Source: Bacillota bacterium
Lineage (GTDB): Bacteria; Bacillota; Clostridia; Oscillospirales; Acutalibacteraceae
DNA length: 18,980 nt
Assembly: GCA_023412845.1 (NCBI GenBank)
Contig: JAEZRH010000122.1
Coordinates: 1-18,980 of the forward strand
Direction of reading: 5' to 3'
The notes beneath the pieces are model-generated. The model saw only the letters and a program-made list of their open reading frames with translations, made no database searches and was not told the DNA's origin. Below, piece after piece: positions 15,501 through 18,980 of this stretch. The translations under genes were made by a program, and so were the position numbers. Every line of letters begins with the position of its first letter. Position 1 is the first letter of the stretch.

Positions 15501-16086
15501 CATCGGCGACCTGACGGAAAGCACGGAAGAAAAGGATTCCAGCCTGCCGGACGGAACCGTGGTGACGGTGCTCGCCATTATCACGAAGGTCAGGCTCAAG
15601 GTCACGAAGAGCAACAGCACGATGGCCTTCGTGACGCTTGAGGACCTTTACGGCGACATCCAGATGCTTGTGTTCCCCCAGACACTGACGGAGTACGCTG
15701 AAAACATAGCGGAGGGGAAAATCGTCAAGGTCTCCGCAAGGCTCAGCATCCGGGAAGACAGAGACGCCGAGCTGATCTGCGAAAAAATCGAGCCTGCGCC
15801 TCACGACGGCGCGGAAAAAACGGAAAGGACGAAAAAAGGTTCCGGAGGTGCAAGGCCGGGGCTTTATCTGAAGCTGCCCGGCGAGGACAGCGTTCTCTAC
15901 GAAAAAGCAAGGAAATATCTTGCCGTTTTCGACGGTCTCACCCCTCTTTACCTCTATTTCTGCGACACGAAGAAGCTGATGCGGGCACCGGCCTCGATGC
16001 GCGTCGACGTAAACGACGTGCTGATCCGCGCACTCAAGCAGCTGCTCGGGGATGAAAACGTGGCGGTTATAACTCCGATGCAATAA
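12592..16086 (+). CDS. dnaE: DNA polymerase III alpha subunit (DnaE)
   Basis: A 1164-residue C-family replicative polymerase, the length of the DnaE1 type. From the start: PHP domain (residues 1 to about 210) with an apparently complete metal site (H6, H8, H40, E65, H86, C136, D204, H206); the polymerase core with PGRGSGAGS and the catalytic aspartates D398 and D400 (PDFDIDF) and D548 (KMDFLGL); the YAFNKSHAAAYA motif; a helix-hairpin-helix region near residues 790-880; and an OB fold near 985-1065 (VTVLAIITKVRLK...). No in-frame ATG fits. TTG at 12592 gives MFVHLHLHSEYSLLDG; TTG at 12550 would add 14 residues encoded inside whiA. Clostridia normally also have PolC, so the division of labour is not visible here. 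Confidence 0.95.
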   Translation: MFVHLHLHSEYSLLDGACRIRRLVDTAAERGDTAVAVTDHGVMYGAVDFYKYAKSKGIRPIIGCEVYVAQRTRFDRVHELDSEHKHLVLLCENNTGYQNLAKLVSLSWTEGFYSKPRVDYELLEQYHEGLIALSACLAGEVARNLTAGDYDGAKAAALRYDGIFGRGNFFLELQDHGLREQKQINPSILKLSKETGIPLVVTNDCHYIRPEDSRMHHVLLCIQTNHTIQDKDGMEFGSDQFYYKTEEEMRALFPQAPEAADNTVKIAERCQVEFEFGKTKLPRFDTPDGSGNIEYFRRKCYAGLREKYGEHPDQNIADRLEYELATIEQMGYVNYYLIVHDFVRYAKEVGIPVGPGRGSGAGSLAAYCIGITGIDPIRYDLLFERFLNPERVSMPDFDIDFADERRPEMIDYVVRKYGADHVAQIVTFGTMAARGSIRDVGRVMAMPYAKVDEIAKLIPMEPNITLDKALEASPELKQRYDTDPQVHDLIDMARQLEGMPRNASTHAAGVVITDRPVAEYVPLAKNGDSVVTQYTMTALEELGLLKMDFLGLRNLSVIRNAQDMIEKQKPGFRIEDIPMDDGAVFDMLSAGNTDGVFQFESGGMRNVLMQLGPENIEDLIAVNSLYRPGPMEMIPRYIENRHNPKKVTYRHPLLKNILNVTYGCIVYQEQVMQIFRSLAGYSLGRADIVRRAMSKKKKDVMAREEEIFIHGLTDKNGKVEVEGCVRRGVDEQTAKAIYGEMASFASYAFNKSHAAAYAVVSYQTAWLKCHYPREYMAALLTSVLDNTNKLSTYIAECLRLEIHVLPPHVNESGSGFTVSGKNIRFGLLAIRNLGKGFIDSMIEERESKGKFTSFFDFCKRMYDGLNRRSLESLVKCGALDGLGANRRQMLSGSDTVLTWITDDKKQNVDGQIGFFDIAPQQEQRDFQLGPEPDLSPADKLAMEKEVTGMYLSGHPMAAYAAMYDALHAVRIGDLTESTEEKDSSLPDGTVVTVLAIITKVRLKVTKSNSTMAFVTLEDLYGDIQMLVFPQTLTEYAENIAEGKIVKVSARLSIREDRDAELICEKIEPAPHDGAEKTERTKKGSGGARPGLYLKLPGEDSVLYEKARKYLAVFDGLTPLYLYFCDTKKLMRAPASMRVDVNDVLIRALKQLLGDENVAVITPMQ

Positions 16087-16146
16087 TAATCCATATACCC
16101 GAATCTTTTATCCATATTTTTGATATGCCATAGCAGGTGTTTTTCG

Positions 16147-16157
16147 TCTATAATAGA
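16147..16157 (+). promoter_or_regulatory. Probable -10 region of the pfkA promoter
   Basis: A perfect TATAAT at 16149-16154 lies inside the small palindrome TCTAT-A-ATAGA (16147-16157), about 105 nt before pfkA. The -35 position (TGCCAT at 16126-16131) matches the consensus poorly, so an activator or a different sigma factor is possible. I see no clear terminator for dnaE between 16087 and 16140, so read-through into pfkA is also possible. Confidence 0.45.
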
Positions 16158-16259
16158 TGTAGAATATTGTCTATCCTGGGAAATGGTGAAATCCGTTTTC
16201 GCTCCGCTTTTTCTGCGGAAGGAAACCAGTATGTCTAACATTTAGGAGGGTTCTTTGTT

Positions 16260-17228
16260 ATGGCAACGAAGTCAATTGCCGTTCTTACAAGCGGCGGAGA
16301 CGCCCCCGGCATGAATGCGGTCGTGCGTGCCGTAGTGCGGACAGGCATTGCGGACGGGATGCGCGTGATGGGGATTCAGAGGGGTTATAATGGTCTGCTC
16401 AACGGTGAAATCGTTGAAATGAATCTGCGCACCGTCTCCGATGTTATTCATCGCGGCGGCACGATCCTGTATACCGCCCGTAGCCCTGAATTCAACACGC
16501 CGGCCGGCGTGCAGCAGGCCGCGGCAAACTGCCGCAGGCTTGGCATAGACGGGGTCGTGGTGATCGGCGGCGACGGTTCTTTCCGCGGTGCGCGCGACCT
16601 GACGGGTGTCGGGATCCCCTGCATCGGCGTTCCGGGCACGATCGATAACGATATTGCCTCAAGCGAATATACCATCGGTTTCGATACGGCCATGAATACC
16701 GCTATGGAAATGGTCGACCGTCTGAGGGACACCATGGAATCGCACGACCGCTGCAGCGTGGTGGAAGTCATGGGTCGCCGCTGCGGAGATATCGCCCTGC
16801 AGACCGGTATTGCCGTCGGTGCAACCAGCATCCTTGTTCCTGAAGTCCCATATGATTTTCAGAAGGATATCGTCGACCGGATGCGTTTTACTCAGAAAAC
16901 CGGTAAAAAACATTTTATCATCATTGTTGCCGAAGGCGTCGGCGGAGTCGACAAGCTGGCAAAGGACATTGAAGAAGCGACGGGCATCGAGACGCGTGCG
17001 ACCATTCTCGGGCATGTTCAGCGCGGCGGCTCCCCCACTCTGCGCGACCGTGTCGTGGGAAGCGAAATGGGCTCACTGGCGGCTTCGCTGCTGCACAGAG
17101 GGAAGAGCAACCGCGTCGTGGTCATGCGCGGCGGCAAAATCGTCGATCTCGACATTACCGAAGCGCTGGATATGAAGCGCGTTTTCAACGAGGACCTTTA
17201 CAGAATCGCCCTGAAAATTTCTATTTAA
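16260..17228 (+). CDS. pfkA: ATP-dependent 6-phosphofructokinase
   Basis: A 322-residue PfkA, which phosphorylates fructose 6-phosphate to fructose 1,6-bisphosphate in glycolysis. The N-terminal TSGGDAPGMNA is at residues 10-20, GGDGS at 103-107 (the glycine/serine form of ATP-using enzymes rather than GGDD of PPi-using ones), the catalytic PGTIDND at 125-131 with D129 as base, MGRRCGD at 171-177, and HVQRGGSPT in the C-terminal half. Length is that of the homotetrameric bacterial enzyme. AGGAGG lies 10 nt before the ATG. No pyruvate kinase gene follows; a strong terminator ends the unit. Confidence 0.98.
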   Translation: MATKSIAVLTSGGDAPGMNAVVRAVVRTGIADGMRVMGIQRGYNGLLNGEIVEMNLRTVSDVIHRGGTILYTARSPEFNTPAGVQQAAANCRRLGIDGVVVIGGDGSFRGARDLTGVGIPCIGVPGTIDNDIASSEYTIGFDTAMNTAMEMVDRLRDTMESHDRCSVVEVMGRRCGDIALQTGIAVGATSILVPEVPYDFQKDIVDRMRFTQKTGKKHFIIIVAEGVGGVDKLAKDIEEATGIETRATILGHVQRGGSPTLRDRVVGSEMGSLAASLLHRGKSNRVVVMRGGKIVDLDITEALDMKRVFNEDLYRIALKISI

Positions 17229-17249
17229 TGTAACGCTGTCATTGTTTTC

Positions 17250-17294
17250 AAGCAGACGCGGCCGGGATAGTTCTTCCGGCCGCGTCTGCTTTGC
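17250..17294 (+). terminator. Rho-independent terminator of pfkA
   Basis: A perfect 16-bp stem (AAGCAGACGCGGCCGG at 17250-17265, complement at 17276-17291) encloses a 10-nt loop and is followed by TTGCTTG. It starts 21 nt after the pfkA stop. The T tract is poor but the stem is very stable. Confidence 0.88.
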
Positions 17295-17673
17295 TTGTGT
17301 ATCCTGTGTATCGGTCGCCGGCAATCCGGTCTTCTGCTTTGACCCCTGATCATTTTATGTAAACTTGCGTTTTGCGCAGGTGTTCTGGATTAATAATTTA
17401 ACAATTCCATAAAATTGGTGGAAACCCTCCGCCCGAGTGGGAAATCTCCAGAATACTCTGTTGAAAAGTCTGTGCAAAATGTGGAACATCCGGTGCAATA
17501 TTACTATTTTGTTAGATTTGTAACGATTTTATGTTAATCATATTCTTTTTAAACAGAAAATGTTTCAGTTGATCGCTTAATTATAATTCTATATCGCAAT
17601 AATATTATCTATAAAATAAAGTAATATATAACAATATTCATGTTTAATTGTGGCATATGGAAGAAGGCGTAAA
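17295..17673. other. AT-rich intergenic region with GTGG-type repeats
   Basis: No gene is visible. From 17383 to 17453 the inverted repeat TTCTGGA/TCCAGAA brackets two GTGG(G)AAA copies (17418 and 17437). Then TGTTGAAAA (17459), TGTGCAAAA (17471) and TGTGGAACA (17480) follow in a row; the second differs from a DnaA-box consensus (TGTGNATAA) at one base and the others at two. From about 17496 to 17640 the DNA is almost all A and T, with several TATAAT-like strings (for example 17582-17587) but no clear -35/-10 pair. It may be the regulatory region of the downstream gene or a protein-binding cluster; I cannot decide. Confidence 0.4.
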
Positions 17674-18183
17674 ATGAAAAAAATACGATTCCGCGAAAAG
17701 GGCTGGTGGGTCGTGTTCTCCATACTTCTTGTTTGCGCCATTGCCGTTCTTGCGGCAGCACTTCTTATTTTCAGGCATTTTCAGGAAAATTATGTCCGCT
17801 ATTCCGCCGACCAGATCACGAATCAGATTATTTCGGAACTGGGATACACTGACCTTACCAAAATCGACCAGAGCCAGCTTTCCAAGCACTACGATATCCC
17901 GGCAGGCACGGTGGCGCAAAGCTCGGTATATATGAGCAAATCTTCAGAGAGCGCCTCTGAACTGGCATGTTTCCTTTTGACCGACAAATCGAAATTTGAA
18001 GCGCTGGAAACCTCTGTCAACACGCATATGAGTACAAAAGCTGCGGGTTTCAAAAGCCTGAATCCGACACAATATGGTGAACTGAAAGATTTTTTGATCT
18101 CCCAGAACGGACGATATGTTCTGGTGGCGGTCGGCAGCAACACCGAAGCGGAGGAAAAGCTCTTCCGCAGCATGACCGGCTGA
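17674..18183 (+). CDS. Small membrane-anchored protein, DUF4358-like
   Basis: A 169-residue protein with a basic start (MKKIRFREKG), one hydrophobic segment at residues 11-33 and a soluble part of about 135 residues that should face outside. There is no lipobox cysteine and no obvious cleavage site, so it is probably an N-terminally anchored protein. The soluble part (SQLSKHYDIPAGTVAQSSVY, then a stretch ending NGRYVLVAVGSN) recalls DUF4358 proteins of Clostridia, whose function is unknown. This assignment is tentative. I chose ATG 17674, preceded by GGAAGAAGG, over an upstream in-frame GTG at 17650. It lies between a long AT-rich leader and the tRNA promoter. Confidence 0.75.
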   Translation: MKKIRFREKGWWVVFSILLVCAIAVLAAALLIFRHFQENYVRYSADQITNQIISELGYTDLTKIDQSQLSKHYDIPAGTVAQSSVYMSKSSESASELACFLLTDKSKFEALETSVNTHMSTKAAGFKSLNPTQYGELKDFLISQNGRYVLVAVGSNTEAEEKLFRSMTG

Positions 18184-18191
18184 ATTTTGTC

Positions 18192-18220
18192 TTGCATTGA
18201 ATGGTTGAATATGTTATAAT
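18192..18220 (+). promoter_or_regulatory. Promoter of tRNA-Gly
   Basis: TTGCAT at 18192-18197 and a perfect TATAAT at 18215-18220 are separated by 17 nt. The -10 box ends 11 nt before the mature tRNA 5' end, so the 5' leader is very short. Confidence 0.85.
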
Positions 18221-18231
18221 ATATGAGTTTC

Positions 18232-18306
<75 letters not shown>

Positions 18307-18313
18307 ATAAAAG

Positions 18314-18357
18314 AACCGCATGAGCGCTGAAAGATTCAGCATACATGCGGTTTTATT
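18314..18357 (+). terminator. Terminator of tRNA-Gly
   Basis: AACCGCATG (18314-18322) pairs with CATGCGGTT (18344-18352), with an inner stem GCTGA/TCAGC (18326-18330 and 18336-18340), followed by TTATTTTG. It begins 7 nt after the CCA end. Confidence 0.85.
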
Positions 18358-18398
18358 TTGTCTTGATTCCAATTTAGAAATAGTAGTTATATCTATGA

Positions 18399-18554
18399 TA
18401 TATTTGCAATTGTAGTAATTTATATTGCAAAAGTGATGTCGAGCCGTTCTTCATCCCGTGCAAAGCGAGTTTTGAAGTGCGTAAAAACGGAACCATGAAA
18501 GTTAGAGTTAATAAAAGAAATCAAGAAGGTTACGGTTATAAAATATGGTATTAA
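18399..18554 (+). pseudogene. Possible remnant of an unidentified gene (3' end)
   Basis: A stop-free frame of 51 codons ends at TAA 18552-18554. There is no convincing start; the only ATG (18495) gives 19 residues and has no ribosome binding site. The second half reads FEVRKNGTMKVRVNKRNQEG and ends GYGYKIWY, which looks protein-like but which I do not recognise. It ends convergently on, and overlaps by a few bases, the stop of the deacetylase gene. Chance cannot be excluded in such a short frame. Confidence 0.22.
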
Positions 18555-18980
18555 TTAGACAATTTCGCAAATTCATAGCCTTCCTTTTTGGCCTCGTCAA
18601 TGAAAGAACCTAAAATTTGCGCATTATCTTTTGAAACGGCGTGAAGAAGATAAATTGCTCCGTTATGAAGGCCACTTACCACTTTCTGATACGCTTTTTC
18701 TGTTCCCATTTGTTTTTGTGGATTCCAGTCAACATAGGCGAAGCTCCAAAAAACTGATTTGTACCTTAAGCTTTGCGCCAAAGCGAGCGTCCTTTCAGAA
18801 AATTCTCCCATCGGAGGTCGAAACAATGTCATTGTATAATTGAAATTTTCTTTAATATAGCTATGCAAGTTTGTAATCTCATCCGATGCTTTAGCAAGGC
18901 TCAGGGTCGGCATGGATGGATGTGTGTAACTATGATTTCCAATTACATGCCCTTCATCGATCATGCGTTGAACAAGATCA
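18551..18980 (-). CDS. pdaA: PdaA-like polysaccharide deacetylase (3' part; 5' end beyond window)
   Basis: The last 142 or so codons of a carbohydrate esterase family 4 (NodB-fold) protein. Visible motifs are the zinc pair in GNHSYTHPS (H-x3-H), the RPPMGEFSE motif, VFWSFAYVDWNPQKQ, and the C-terminal catalytic GAIYLLHAVSKDNAQIL. The order and wording fit PdaA of spore-formers, which removes the N-acetyl group of muramic acid so that the spore cortex muramic-delta-lactam can form. The catalytic base Asp pair lies upstream, outside the window. The codons are much AT-richer than those of the core genes to the left. An internal ATG at 18964 is not the start: the frame continues with DLVQR to the edge. 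Confidence 0.85.
   Translation of the reverse strand, partial: DLVQRMIDEGHVIGNHSYTHPSMPTLSLAKASDEITNLHSYIKENFNYTMTLFRPPMGEFSERTLALAQSLRYKSVFWSFAYVDWNPQKQMGTEKAYQKVVSGLHNGAIYLLHAVSKDNAQILGSFIDEAKKEGYEFAKLSN

Overview
The window looks like a chromosomal core segment of a G+C-rich, endospore-forming member of the class Clostridia, probably of the Ruminococcaceae/Oscillospiraceae type. The clues are a YtfJ/GerW sporulation protein, a PdaA-type deacetylase, the gene group hprK-PHP-murB-rapZ-whiA-dnaE-pfkA, strong AGGAGG ribosome binding sites and sigma-A type promoters. Genus is not decided by the sequence. Most of the window is ordinary housekeeping DNA; I see no CRISPR array, transposase, phage module or clear new multi-gene system.

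Layout. (1) Positions 1-3256, minus strand: site-2-protease-like M50 peptidase, scpA, scpB, a DUF2953 membrane protein, ytfJ, and the start of a secreted DacF-like carboxypeptidase that runs off the left edge. They are tightly spaced and probably one operon for chromosome segregation and sporulation/envelope functions, started by a promoter at about 3333-3361. (2) Positions 3425-3747: divergent rpmB (ribosomal protein L28) with its own promoter and a strong terminator. (3) Positions 3911-5663: a single intracellular GH13 enzyme gene behind a good promoter that carries a perfect 20-bp palindrome, ending in a bidirectional terminator. (4) Positions 5711-7873, minus strand: a dihydrolipoyl dehydrogenase gene without other complex subunits, a VOC-fold protein, and just upstream of that the apparent stump of a Nudix gene. 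(5) Positions 7995-16086, plus strand: hprK, a PHP phosphoesterase, murB, rapZ, whiA and dnaE, a compact run linking carbon-catabolite signalling, cell-wall precursor synthesis, cell-division regulation and DNA replication. The YvcK/MgfA gene usually found between rapZ and whiA is absent. (6) Positions 16149-17293: pfkA with its own leader and a 16-bp-stem terminator. (7) Positions 17294-18183: an AT-rich intergenic region with repeated GTGG-type motifs, then a small membrane-anchored protein resembling DUF4358. (8) Positions 18192-18360: tRNA-Gly(CCC) with promoter and terminator. (9) Positions 18361-18980: clearly AT-richer DNA with a possible gene remnant and the 3' part of a PdaA-like polysaccharide deacetylase that runs off the right edge. 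This may be the edge of acquired DNA next to the tRNA.

The most useful second looks are the Nudix stump before the VOC gene, the non-ATG start of dnaE with an out-of-frame ATG decoy, the intact PHP metal site in DnaE, the palindromic operator of the GH13 gene, and the motif cluster at 17417-17488.
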